This document shows, one piece after another, positions 49,998 to 60,610 of a stretch of 64,000 nucleotides of DNA. The DNA is from Cristatella mucedo (Eukaryota > Bryozoa > Phylactolaemata > Cristatellidae), in the NCBI GenBank assembly GCA_009760855.2, contig WPIO01000111.1, forward strand, positions 744,001-808,000, given 5' to 3'. Below the pieces are notes generated by a model that saw only the letters and a list, made by a program, of their open reading frames with translations, had not been told where the DNA came from and did not search any database. A program made the position numbers and the translations under genes. The number at the start of each line of letters is the position of its first letter. Position 1 is the first letter of the stretch.

Positions 49998-50237
49998 TTC
50001 GTCCTCGATTTGCTTATGCGTGCTGACACTGTTCATGCTGCCACTAACCACATTTGCATGCTGACCCAGTGCATGTAACCCCTAACCATGTTATTCATTT
50101 TGTTTGTTTTTCAAGCATGATTTTACTTACTATTCTATTGCGTATCACTTTGCAGCAAATGTAAAGCGCCTAGAAAGAGATTAAGTTCTCTGAGGGCGCT
50201 TTATCAAGTGCAATATTATTATTATTATTATTATTAT
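49998..50237 (+). mobile_element. LINE-A 3' UTR, tail and (ATT)n
   Basis: Continuous with the RT frame. Contains CTGCCACTAACCACATTTGC, the conserved block GTAAAGCGCCTAGAAAGAGA and TTAAGTTCTCTGAGGGCGCT, then (ATT)n at 50212-50237. The block can fold as AGCGCC...GGCGCT, the usual kind of RT recognition end. Confidence 0.9.
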
Positions 50238-50299
50238 GAAGGCTTGTATGCTTCTTTTCTAATGAGACACGGTCATCAGCTGCAACAGCAGGATGTCAT

Positions 50300-50620
50300 G
50301 ATATGCTTTGGGAGAATAAGAACTTGTGCTTATGCGTGCAGACACTGTGCATGCTGCCACTAACCACAATTGCATGCTGACCCGGTGCATGTCACCCCTA
50401 GCCATGTTATTCACGTTGTTTATCAAGCATGATATTACTCACCATTCAATCGCATTTCCCTTTGCAGCAAATGTAAAGCACCTAGAAAGATATTGAGTTC
50501 TCTGAGGGCGATTTATCAAGTGCATTATTATTATTATTATTACTATTAGTATTATTAAGAACTAAAGTGTGATATCCAAAGGATTTCAGGTTCTTTAAAT
50601 GCACGGCTCTACAACAGAGG
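50300..50620 (+). mobile_element. Second LINE-A 3' end in tandem
   Basis: About 65 bases after the first copy: 3' UTR and tail with (ATT)n at 50525-50556. It is followed at about 50567 by an inverted scrap matching the LINE-A C-terminal codons (ATCCAAAGGATTTCAGGTTC). Confidence 0.8.
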
Positions 50621-51254
50621 TCAGGGAACCGAGTGGCACGTCAAGGAAGCCTGAAAAATAAGTACTTAAGGTATGTAGCACTGAGCAAGAGATGCAAAAT
50701 TATTAGCGTTTCCTGGGTTATCATCATACATATATCATATAGTTATAGTTATATCATATGATATATAGTTATCCTATACTAATCATCATTAGAAGTAGAT
50801 ATTGAATCATCTATTGCTAAGACCCTAGATAAAGCCATCTGAAGTGATGGTTAGCAGAGTTGTTCTTAGAACATAGCAATATGCTCACGTGGCTTTCTGA
50901 GGCTGTGGAGTACAGAAACTGGGCGTTGGGGACACGAAATTTAATACAACGGTACGAGTCTTTTAGTTGCTATTATATTCTACTACCTTCGTCACAACTT
51001 GATGCATGGTTCCTGATTCTATGAATCGTTGACCATCCTTTGAGGCCAAGTTAAACAGAAGCCATGAACCTCTCAACAAAACCTTGAGTTATAACACAGC
51101 CAAAACTGATGTCGTTAGTGGCTGAAGCTCATTCAGGGAAAGTAGAAAATTTGTACGCGACATAGGAAGCAAATTTATGATCTGGCAAAAAGGCACGGAA
51201 CTGGCTGCAGGTTGTGTATAGATAGTTGGTGCTTTAGCGTGATTGAGGATGCCA

Positions 51255-51530
51255 TGAACTAAGCGACTGCTCTTCCTGTGCCAGCTAATACTGCTATGAC
51301 GCCTGTAACTAAGTTAGCTTGCTTCTAAGACTAAGACTACTATGACTGTAACAATTGCTAAAGCGACAGACGGTTGCTCTCATGCTGGCCAAGCCGATAT
51401 AGCCACGATGGTCATGACTGCAGAACTGATAATCAGTTGCTCTTATGCTGGCCACACTGAGATGAATCTGAAGACTGCAATAAATGCTAAATTGACAGGC
51501 ACGTGCACTCATACTAGCCCAACTGCTTTG
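51255..51530. repeat. Degenerate minisatellite, about 63-66 bp period
   Basis: The words GTTGCTCTCATGCTGGCC (51373), GTTGCTCTTATGCTGGCC (51436) and CGTGCACTCATACTAGCC (51502) recur at 63 and 66 bases with matching flanks, and weaker units lie upstream. Period divisible by three, so translations look repetitive, but no coding evidence was found. About 330 bases downstream of E2 on the coding strand. Confidence 0.75.
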
Positions 51531-51862
51531 CTTATCTTCGATATAATTCCGCAAATGGCTTCCCCGTGATGAGTCATGTGACCATTGTCAACTCTTGATC
51601 CCTTCCCGATAGGGGTCATTGCTTCAGTGATGTGCAATGTACAGATAGGGCTGTGTATCGTATGCAATCCTTTGTGGTAATCCAGCTACACAAAAGCTGC
51701 AATGCCTGTACTTCGTTGCCCCATGATGAAGGACAATCCACACACTATGTTGGCACTGTCATATCGGTTGCTTTGAGCTAGCTGCAAGCACCTTACTCGA
51801 TGCTGCATGAAGGGCCGGCGACTGCACGATGCCAGGTTTAGTAATCGCTGTTTCACACTCAC

Positions 51863-51913
51863 CGTCCACACATACTTCTTCCGGTCGGCACAGTCCTCGG
51901 GAGAACTTGCAGC
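51863..51913 (-). CDS. PTPRN: IA-2 exon E2: start of RESP18 domain
   Basis: 51 nt, phase 1 in and phase 1 out. It encodes GCKFSRGLCRPEEVCVD (the first G is split across the intron). This matches the opening of the IA-2 RESP18 domain, in which a Gly-Cys-x-Phe turn is followed by two more cysteines at the same spacing. The acceptor is a pyrimidine-rich stretch ending in CATCTTACAG; the donor is ACG|GTGAGT. The preceding exon, with the signal peptide, should lie to the right and end with one base of a Gly codon; I could not find it. A LINE-A tail fragment sits only about 40 bases upstream of the acceptor. Confidence 0.87.
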
Positions 51914-51949
51914 CTGTAAGATGAAGTAATCGGTAAACGAAATGAACAC

Positions 51950-52025
51950 TGGCATATGTAAAGTGTCTAGAAAGACAAGTGCTCCTATGGTGGCTTAAAA
52001 ATGTGCAATTTTTATTACTACTATA
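51950..52025 (+). mobile_element. LINE-A tail fragment next to E2
   Basis: TATGTAAAGTGTCTAGAAAG, GTGCTCCTATGGTGGCTTAA and a TTATTACTACTATAT end. About 40 bases upstream of the E2 acceptor on the coding strand. Confidence 0.55.
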
Positions 52026-52029
52026 TATT

Positions 52030-53386
52030 TATCTAGTAAATCAACTGACTTCCTACATTCTTACAGAAAGCACCAAAAAGCGAAAGTCAAAACACCAGCA
52101 GCTGGAGCTAAGGACATGCATTAGATGCCTGCCGATAGAAGAAATTCCCAGCTAAGTGACATGTTACTACATAGTATGGATGTACTCAACGATTGAATTG
52201 AATCAGAAAAAGCAATGCATGAAACGACTATCTTACTATCCAGCTAATGTGGCAGTATGAGAGCCCACTCACCTGTTTGCCCTTTCACCGGCAAGGCAGA
52301 ATGCACTCACGAGCAGGGAGGTGAGGGCACCAGCCAAATAGGCAGAAGGGCATGCAACAGTACACTACCAATTTCTGGATCACTTGTGTTCGGCCCTTCA
52401 TCAGCACAGCAGCGAGCATTAAAGGCCAGCTGCCAGGGCAATGGCCTGCAGTCAAATGCAGAACCTTAAGTGTAGCAGAAGCAGCAGCAGTCAGGCTAGT
52501 GGTGCAGCCAACTAAATGATTCAGGAGGGGGACAGCTGCAGCTCGTTTAGGGAAAGTACCTGTTGGCATAATCACACAGGAACACAGGCTTGCCAATGGG
52601 CAACTCTTTCAACCATGTGTGGGAGTGTCCTAACAGCAAACCCTGAAAGGGAAGTGCTTGCTGCATGAACCTGGAGACTGGGTTCTGTTTGAGTTGTCAG
52701 GAAAGTCCGGTAAAAAGCTCCAATGAGCCAACGCATGAGCGGCAGCTCAAATTGATCTCACAGCCGCTTAAAACCGGTAGCTTGCCCGGTGTGTGCAGCT
52801 AAAGAACTTAATGCCTGCAAGCTAAACCTCACGGCTAGCTACAGCAGTGGCTGTGACTCAGCTCAAAAGCAGCAGCAGCACCAATATTGAGTGCAGCAGC
52901 AGAGGACACCCCACAAAGATCACTAGAAAAGCAGTCATGGCTGCAGGGCTAAGCTCGAGCCTTTCAGCACTTTATATGGGAAAATGCAAAAGGTTAAGTG
53001 GCAAGTGGCAACTTAAGGCCAACTCAAGCAACGGCCCATAAGCAGAGGACGACAACTCTTATGCAAAGGAGCCCAACTCTGACGGCCTCCTTGCGCACGG
53101 CTGCCAGAAACCGAGCCGAACCGAACCGAAGCAAGGAGCAGCCCCAAAGGATACGAACAAAGGTTCCCCTCCCAGGCCTGGAAGAGGAGGGCGTGAGGTG
53201 TGGTGGGAAGCAGCAGCAGCAGCATATCCAATGGAGAGGGGCGGTGGTGGCTGTGGCCCAGAGCTTGGCCGAAGGGTTTCTCTTGCCCAGAGCTAGGCCG
53301 GTGGCCAATGGCGTCTCTCAGGCACGATGGCCTGCCGGAGCAAGCACTGCTCGACCGACCGAGCTTTCGGCTAGCTGGCACTCCCC
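52030..53386. other. Presumed intron 1 or upstream DNA
   Basis: No supported exon. A good minus-strand donor (AAACAG|GTGAGT near 52272) has no convincing coding sequence in front of it; a non-coding first exon is conceivable. Confidence 0.4.
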
Positions 53387-53434
53387 TGAGAGGGAGGGAG
53401 AGACAGACAGAGACGAAGACAGAGACAGAGAGAC

Positions 53435-53473
<39 letters not shown>

Positions 53474-53673
53474 AGAGAGAGAGATAGAGAGAGACTCACA
53501 GAGAAAGACATAGAGATGGAGAGATAGAGAGAGAGATGGAGAGAGAGACAGACAGAAAGGAAGGCAAGGAGATGGAGAGAGAGAGAGAGAGACAGGGAGA
53601 GGGGGAGAGAGGGGGAGAGGAAGACATAGAGATGGAAAGATAGAGAGAAATGGAGAGAGACAAGGAGACAGAG

Positions 53674-53720
<47 letters not shown>
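53387..53720. repeat. (GA)n rich block
   Basis: About 330 bases of GA with GACA, GATG and GGGA variants. Confidence 0.9.
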
Positions 53721-53871
53721 ACACACAGATCAAAAGCCGGGCTATCAAGACGAACCTGGGGCAGTCCGGCAGCAGACAGCAGTCGAGGCAGAGGCAGCAG
53801 CAGCAGCTTGTCAGCCAGACTGACTGGATCTCTGGAGAAGGAAGAGCCTGAGCTGAGCCAACAACTTCAGC

Positions 53872-54131
53872 ATGCACACCAGGCTGCTGCTGCTGAAGCT
53901 GCTGGTGTTTCAGCTCACTGTAAATGTGGCCAGCAGCAGCTGCCAGTCAGGTGAAGTCACAAGCTTGGAGGTGATTGGCTCGTCCGATGGGCCAGCCTTG
54001 TACTACTGCTCCCGGCAGCAGCAGCAGCTGTGGATGAGTCAACTGCTAGAAAGCAGGTATCGGGCGACTGCAGGACTAGCCAGCAGGAGCCCAAGCTCGA
54101 CCAGAATTCCCAGAAGTACGGTCTGGAGATG
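53872..54131 (+). CDS. Candidate signal-peptide exon, unidentified
   Basis: An ATG at 53872 opens a frame beginning MHTRLLLLKLLVFQLTVNVA, a good signal peptide, followed by SSCQSGEV and a hydrophilic segment with a Gln run. A consensus donor (GAGATG|GTGAGT) follows 54131. After that the frame closes at once (TGA). No family was recognised, the rest is CAG-rich low complexity, and another frame is also open, so this may be chance. Confidence 0.22.
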
Positions 54132-55089
54132 GTGAGTGCACTAGGAAGGGGGCGCCATGGCACGGCGCTGCTGCTGCTGGCGACCGCTGAAAGCAGGCAA
54201 ATTTGCTCTGCAGCAGCCCTTCAAGGTTCAGCCGAAGCTGTTTCTCTGTAAGCTGGCTGTCAAGTTAGGCAGGCGTGGTGCTCTCACATCCTGGCATGGT
54301 CATGCCCACTGCCAGACTGGAGCTCGGCACCACAGAGGAGCAGCAGTGTAAATCACGGACAAGGATTGTGCAAGACCTCGCACGACAGCAGTCGCACAGG
54401 CAGCTGGTCTGAAGATGCATGGCCAGATGTGAAACACCAGGTGATGATAGCTCCAACCGACATTCATCTGGCATAGAAGGGTCTTCTTTTGCTTGTCCAA
54501 TACTTCCGGTAGGGGCATAGCTGGAACTAAGCCAATGGAAGAAATGGCCAGGCCACGACTTTCCACAGATCAGCTGAGGAATGTATCACAGGAAGGGGCC
54601 TTCCCTAGACGTGCCACTTCCATGACTAAAATGTCCCTAACGGCAAGCGTCACAACAGCATAGCCCAGGCTGCTGTGTTCTAGCAGAAGGCAAGAGCTCT
54701 GAACGAGCAGCCTTGGTGGCCGAGCAGAAATGGATGAGGTCATGCATTTAATACTTCGATTTGAATAGTCCTGCAATCAAGCCGGACTCTGTGGGAATCC
54801 GGCGATCAATCTGTCACTCTGTCACACGTGTCATGGCATCGGTTGAGGCATAACTCCCTGATGAAACTGGGCATTGTCAATTGCAGCTATTGCAGTCCCT
54901 GCTTGCCTGCTTGCCATCCACCAAACTCCATCCATCTATCCACTGATCCACCCACTTGGTGTGCCACTTGCCACTGGTACCAATACCAAAATCAGCAGGC
55001 GGTCGATCAGGTTCATGCGGCTGGTAGCTGGAGGCACAGCACGGCAATTGCTGTGGCCAGTCGGTAGCCAAAGCTTGAAGCAGCACATG
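54132..55089. other. Stretch with nothing recognised
   Basis: No repeat family or splice-flanked frame that I can support. Confidence 0.4.
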
Positions 55090-55570
55090 CACTCAAATGT
55101 CGACAACCTAACACTAGGAATTAAACGTAAAGAGTCTAGTCCTGTAACTCCACTAAGTCACGAGGATGGGTGTAATGCAGGAAAGTATTCTTTTGCCTAC
55201 TCAAGGATCAGGCTGACACGGCGCATTCTAACTCACCAACGGTATTTTACACCAGTTTACACCATGCATGTCACCTCCATCAATGCTATGCCTGTTCATT
55301 GTGCATGGCACCACTAATCATTTGTTCATGCTTCCTTTACAGCATTTGTAAAGTGTTAGACCGAGATTAAATTCCCTGAGGTTGCTATACAAATGTACCA
55401 TTATTATTATTAATGGGCCACTGTTGGCACACATAAAGTAGCCAAAAGACTTCATCTCAAGCAGAACAGAGAAAAAGTGAGCAGCATTTCTGAGATAAGG
55501 TGCCAAATGGGGAAGTGGCATGAAAGTGGCAGTTCGGGACAGCTGGAAAAGGATGGCTACAGTCGGTAAC
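55090..55570 (-). mobile_element. LINE-B 3' end split by a LINE-A tail
   Basis: The LINE-B end (CCTGTAACTCCACTAAGTCA, GGGTGTAATGCAGGAAAGTA) stops near 55204 and resumes near 55420 with AGTAGCCAAAAGACTTCATC and GCAGTTCGGGACAGCTGG. Between them is a plus-strand LINE-A 3' UTR and tail (55205-55418: ATGCATGTCACCTCCATCAA, GTAAAGTGTTAGACCGAGAT, ATTATTATTATTA). Confidence 0.75.
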
Positions 55571-56930
55571 AGGCGATATAGTTTGTGCTCATCACAAAGT
55601 GAAGGGGGGTGTCTCACCGGTTGGATGGTCACTAGATGGGATGTCGGAGGCCAGACGTTGTGAATCGCGACAAAATTGCCATCATGTTCCCAACAACAGA
55701 TTCCCCAGCGGCAGTGGCTAAATGCTACATCTGATGAAATGCCGCATAAAACCTGACAGGCACACAGAGTTAGGCTGAATCGTTTCTTCAATAAATACAT
55801 AAAAGATGAGTCACTTGATGCTACTGAATAATCAAGCAAGGTGATGTCTATGTGGTAGAACTGATAGCAGACAAATGGCCAAGCCGGTGCTCTATCTAGC
55901 TTATTAAAATGATGAAAGATCTACGACCGGCCACTTTCCCTCAGCACTCCAGACGGTAGCATGCTTAGTGGGAGCCGACTAGCCGGAATGAGCCTCACAG
56001 CGAGCCTCACATGACTAGCTCACAACTGATTGCAGTGGCAAATGCCACAGCAGCATTTCTGGTCAGCTAGCAAGCCACTGGGTGCATCACCGCCCCTAAG
56101 GCTAACCAGGGGAAGGTGGGATGCATGAGGGTCATGCAAAGGCAGTGGTGTTACAGCACCTTGGAAAACCAGAAAACTGGCTAGCAGGCCACCGACAAAC
56201 GCTACACTAATCTCCCTCCCTGCTGCACTAGTCTTGCATATACAAAGTAAGGCTGATGTGTGAGCACATAACAACTTTTAAAAAGTATAGCTGTTTTGCC
56301 AGCTTTATCAGTCCAAGGCCGCTTTGTATACGTCCTTGCAGTTTCAGTTACACCTTTACATAGATGCATACTGCAAACACCAGACTTAATTAACTCAGCC
56401 GCAAAAACTAATTAGCCGGTGCTGATGGATGATTACGTAGTATAGGGTGCATAGCATCCACTGCATGGATATTCTGAGCTAGTCTTGTTGGACACAGCTA
56501 AACCTCTCTATAAATGACACCACACGGACAGAGCAAACAAGGTATTACAAACAAGTGACATACCATACAAGCAGGTATTACTGATACTAACAGTCGACCA
56601 TGTATATGTGCAGTTGGTCATCCAAGAACAAAAAATTACTGTTATTATTATTACATTGATGCATTCGTAAAGCACCCTAAAAGAACTAAAAGGCTTTCTC
56701 ATGACTATCCATTGGTTGGACAGGCAGCATTAGAGCTGATAAGCAACAATAACCTGCCTTGGCGCATGTAGGACAATGCAAATGGACCTGAGACGAATGA
56801 AGAATATGCAGATTTTCAACTTCACTTATTGAACTCGCAGAAAAGCAGGACTTATAATTAAGATACGCAACAAAGCAGAGAGCAGTAATTTGTGCACACC
56901 TAGCGGCTGGACAAAAATGCTTTGCTCTAC
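55571..56930. other. Mostly unassigned, one tail scrap
   Basis: Only a minus-strand LINE-A/SINE-2 tail at 56636-56700 (TATTATTATTACATTGATGC, GTAAAGCACCCTAAAAGAAC) is recognised. Confidence 0.5.
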
Positions 56931-57612
56931 TAATAGGTGATGCTGTTGAGCATCCGTCAGTTCGTGCTATGTATGTAGGTGTCATGTTCGACATCTGCCT
57001 AAAATTTGAAAGCTTTGTTAGGAAGACTGCTTCCACAGCTAGACATCACGTCCGATACCTATCTAAGATTAGAAACTGTCTTGCACGGTAGCTTGCAAAA
57101 AATTATCTGGCTCCTTAGCTCTGTCTCGGCTAGATTATGGTAATCCCGTTTTGGCTGGGCTACCAAACAAAACTACTAGACCATTGCAGCAGATACAGAG
57201 CAAAGTTCTTATACTGACTCACAAGGATCGTCCCGCTTGGCTCCTTCAGACCTAGGTGAACTGATGCACCAGTTCCAGCCTCCTCGTGCCCTTAGGTACT
57301 GTAATTAACTGTTCCATTCCTCTGCTTAAAGACTGTTGGTGACACAACCTTTAGCTCTGCAGGGCCTAGATTGTGGAACTCGCTTCCACAATTCTTAGGC
57401 AATGACAACTATTCTCTTGCTGCCGACTATTCTACATCATTTCAAGCCGCCCTGAGCTGCTACTCACTACCTAAACTGATCTCCTGACTCAGCTATGCTT
57501 CACTGTCACTTTCTCTTTGTTGCGTGAGATGAAGTCTGCTGTCTACCGAATGAGTACGGAAAGCCACTTAGGCTTAGAACGTGCTATAGAAAACTCTCCT
57601 GCATATAATGTA
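56931..57612 (+). mobile_element. LINE-B copy, plus strand of inverted pair
   Basis: Translates, with stops, as LIGDAVEHPSVRAMYVGVMF, SFVRKTASTARHHVRYLSKI, then the thumb and C-terminal block, ending in TATAATGTAATGTA at 57604-57617. It faces the next copy tail to tail. Confidence 0.8.
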
Positions 57613-58490
57613 ATGTATCTCCGTCAGTAACTCCACAAAGTCATACAGACCATGTGGGTGTTACGCAGGAGAGTTTTGTATAGCGCACTCACAGCCTAAG
57701 CGGCTTTCGGTACGCATTCGGTAGCCAACAGACTTCGTCTCACGCAACAAAGAGAAAGTGGGAAGCATAGCAGAGTTAGGAGAGCAGTTGAGGTAGTGAG
57801 TAGCATAGAAGTAGCAGTTCAGGACCGCTGAAAAAGATGTGCCATAGTCGGCAGTTGGAGAGTAGATGTCGTTGCGTAAGAATTGTGGAAGCGAGATCCG
57901 CAGTCTAGGACCTGCAGAGCTAAAGCTTACATGCTCAAACCGCTGGGACTTGAAGACCAGCCTTGCAGCCATATTCATAGTCCGCTGTAGTGGCATAGTA
58001 GCTTTCTTTGGCAGCCCAGCAAAAAGGGAATTACAATAATCAAGCCGAGACAGAACTAAAGAGCTAGTTAAATTTTGTACAAGCCACTGTGGGAGACAGC
58101 TCCTAATCTTGGATAGGGATCGGATGTGATGGCTAGCTGTAGAGGCAGTCTTCTGAATGAAGCTTTTGAAATTGAGGCAGCTGTCGAACACGACACCTTG
58201 ATTACGAGCACGTGGTGAAGGTCGCACAATAGCATCACCTATTAGAACAGCAAAGCCTTTTAATCCAGCCACATGCTTAGGGTGTCCTATGAGCAGCAGT
58301 TCGGTTTTATCATCATTTAATTTCAGGAAGTTTTCCGACATCCAGGATCGAATATCGGCAAGGCAGGCATTCAGTTTCTCAGTTGCTGCAGCAGATTCCG
58401 ACGGTTTAAATGACAAATACAACTGAGTATCTTCAGCATAGAAGTGATATCCTATTCCATGGGCCTTAATCGCATGTGTGACTCTGTTGA
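57601..58490 (-). mobile_element. LINE-B copy with long open RT frame
   Basis: Open from about 58490 to 57661: VTHAIKAHGIGYHFYAEDTQ (YADD changed to YAED), then NFLKLNDDKTELLLIGHPKH, SFIQKTASTASHHIRSLSKI, LVLSRLDYCNSLFAGLPKKA, AARLVFKSQRFEHV, then directly SFSSAGPRLRISLPQFLRND. Compared with the copy at 25.4-26.0 kb, 210 nt (70 codons of thumb) are missing at 57928/57929, leaving the frame open. Confidence 0.85.
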
Positions 58491-59028
58491 GTTACAAAAG
58501 GAGATGCATACATTTACATACAAATACCAAGCATGTATTCTGCATGCTCCTTTTAGGATAGTATGATAACAACAGCTATCAGGAAGATGAGCTAGCCTGA
58601 CCTACCTTAACTTGCTGGTTCACCTTCCCTTCTTGCCACCAACGAACTCTATTGTAGCCAAAAGAATCCATTGTTTGTAGCCTTTAAGCACCAACAATTC
58701 AACAGACAGATGGCACATCTGCCTTGCTGTCTGCTGCTGTGTTTACCCAAGCAACTGGGCCAAGATGGGCACAATTGATGACACATCTCTCTAGCAGTGG
58801 CCTAGAAGAGTCAGGGAAATGGCTCCACACATTGGGTGCTTAAGCCACATGCTCTGTGTGCAAAGAGCTCTGTCAGAAGAACATTTAAAAGACCTTTTTT
58901 GCAGTTCAGCATTTAACACAGTTTTTCCTCGGGTGACTAAGATCTGAATTGGTATTCTAACATTATTGACTTCGTTTGCATTGAGGTATTGGCATCTCAA
59001 ATTCGCTTTCAATATCGCTTTCAGTTGT
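58491..59028. other. Unassigned stretch
   Basis: No repeat recognised. A minus-strand ATG in good context near 58667 opens MDSFGYNRVRWWQEGKVNQQ up to a donor-like AAG|GTAGGT near 58602. This is a weak first-exon candidate only. Confidence 0.35.
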
Positions 59029-59029
59029 T

Positions 59030-59190
59030 AGTTCGCTGACCCTGGGTTCGTAGCCCAGCAGTAGGGTAGGTGCTTGTGCGGTTCATAACCCAGGTCTCAG
59101 GTTTGAGACCTTCGGCAGGTCGTGTCGAAAGCTGGTTGAAAGCCATCGGGGCTCTTCTGCTGCCAGTTAAATTAGACCCCTGATTCTGTC
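59030..59190 (+). mobile_element. SINE-1 related copy
   Basis: B box GGTTTGAGACC at about 59100, then GGTTGAAAGCCATCGGGGCT and CTTCTGCTGCCAGTTAAATT. Diverged from the other SINE-1 copies; possibly a subfamily. Confidence 0.6.
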
Positions 59191-59214
59191 ATACAGTGCA
59201 TGCCACCAGAGAAT

Positions 59215-59330
59215 ACTGCAGGTGCATACTCGCCTCGATTAAAGTCAAGGTGAATGCATTTGATGACCGAGATCATGGGCTCGACCCCTGTAGCATATGT
59301 TTCTTATGCATCAAGTACATTATTATTATT
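59215..59330 (+). mobile_element. SINE-2 copy
   Basis: TACTCGCCTCGATTAAAGTC, AAGGTGAATGCATTTGATGA, B box GGGCTCGACCCC at about 59278, and an ATTATTATT end at about 59320. Confidence 0.6.
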
Positions 59331-59560
59331 ATAACAACTACTCTCCTGCTGCCGACTATGGCACATCCTTTTCAGCGGTCCTGAGCTGCTACTTCCATGC
59401 TACTCACTACCTCAACTGCTCTCCTGACTCTGCTATGCTTCGCACTTTCTCTTTGTTGCGTGAGACGAAGTCTGTTGGCTACCGACTACATACCGAAAGC
59501 TGCTTAGGCCTTGAGTGTGCTATGCAAAACTCTCCTGCGTAACACCTACATAGTCTTTAT
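59331..59560 (+). mobile_element. LINE-B distal end
   Basis: Open frame with ADYGTSFSAVLSCYFHATHY, LRTFSLLRETKSVGYRLHTE and AMQNSPA, the C-terminal block common to LINE-B copies. The ATTAC tail has decayed. Confidence 0.82.
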
Positions 59561-60437
59561 GAATTTGTGAAGTTAATGACAAGGATACATATGTGATGGC
59601 CTGAATAGATATTAAGTTTTTCTTAGAGACCTAAATAGATGAATTATATTTATTTGTATATACAACAAGTAGCTAAAAAATGCTCCTTATCAACTAAAGG
59701 CTGGCTGATTAAATTGTCAGCCCATTCAGATGGTCGGCGAAATGTTGGTAATCAACAAACATGTGCTCGATAAACAAATTCCTGTGATGAGCCACGAGGC
59801 CAGTCCTGTGAGCAGCTTCGTTTGGTTTGATTTCTCGATAATTTTTCATCACTTGTTTCGGCAAAAAATTAAAAATTAGTATGCACTCCTCAAGCTCAAG
59901 CTCACTTTATTTTTTAGTTCCGACTCGCAGTCAACCAGAGTTGGGGATGGGCCAGTTAGGCACATGCAGTGACGGGTTCTTCGTAAGGTTGACCATGGCT
60001 AAAGAGCTGTTGCTGTATCTTTGAGATTTCAGCTGTGTTCTCTGTCAGTAGAGATGTACGAAACCTTAGTGTCCTTCTGTCTTTGTGTTGCACAAGAAGC
60101 TGCTTTCTGGCACTTGAAAAATTGTTCGCCGAATGATGGCTCCTCTCACAGTTCACATTGGATTGAAAAGGAAAGCAGCTGCTTGCAAAGTCTTTATGAC
60201 CTTGTTGAGTTACAGATGGAGATATATTACATTACATTACATTATGCAACCGAAGACCATCTGGCTTACTATGGAGGATAGGTAGTGGAAACCTCACAAG
60301 GCCTGCTCAGAGCTTGGATGTGAGGAGCAGGGAAACACGGATACAGCCTTGCGATAAATCAAACAGTTCATCAAAAGGCACCGGACCAGGTGCAACTCGT
60401 CTGGACTGCTCTTTAAGGATCGTTTTCTCTTGTTTCA
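59561..60437 (+). other. Unassigned, with a LINE-B tail
   Basis: At 60190-60240 the LINE-B terminus GTTGAGTTACAGATGGAGAT is followed by (ATTAC)n (ATTACATTACATTACATTA). The remainder is unassigned. Confidence 0.6.
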
Positions 60438-60443
60438 TCATGG

Positions 60444-60488
<45 letters not shown>

Positions 60489-60564
60489 TCCCTCTCTCCC
60501 CTCTCTCTTTCTCTTCCTGTCTCTCGCTCCCCCTTCTCTCTCTCTTCCCGTCTCTCGCTCCCCC

Positions 60565-60609
<45 letters not shown>

Positions 60610-60610
60610 C
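60438..60610. repeat. (TC)n microsatellite block
   Basis: TC runs separated by CCCTCTC/TTCC words and an internal near-duplicate TCTCGCTCCCCCTTCTCTC. Confidence 0.9.

Noticed and set aside
52250-52330. Donor AAACAG|GTGAGT as end of E1
   Set aside because: The frame that would be in phase 1 contains a TGA and no upstream ATG.
55318-55839. Minus-strand frame with MYLLKKRFSLTLCACQVLCG as E1
   Set aside because: Signal-peptide-like, but it runs into LINE-B/LINE-A sequence and the candidate donor near 55613 is in the wrong phase.
58602-58667. First-exon candidate MDSFGYNRVRWWQEGKVNQQ as E1 of the IA-2 gene
   Set aside because: Not a signal peptide, and its donor is phase 0 rather than phase 1.
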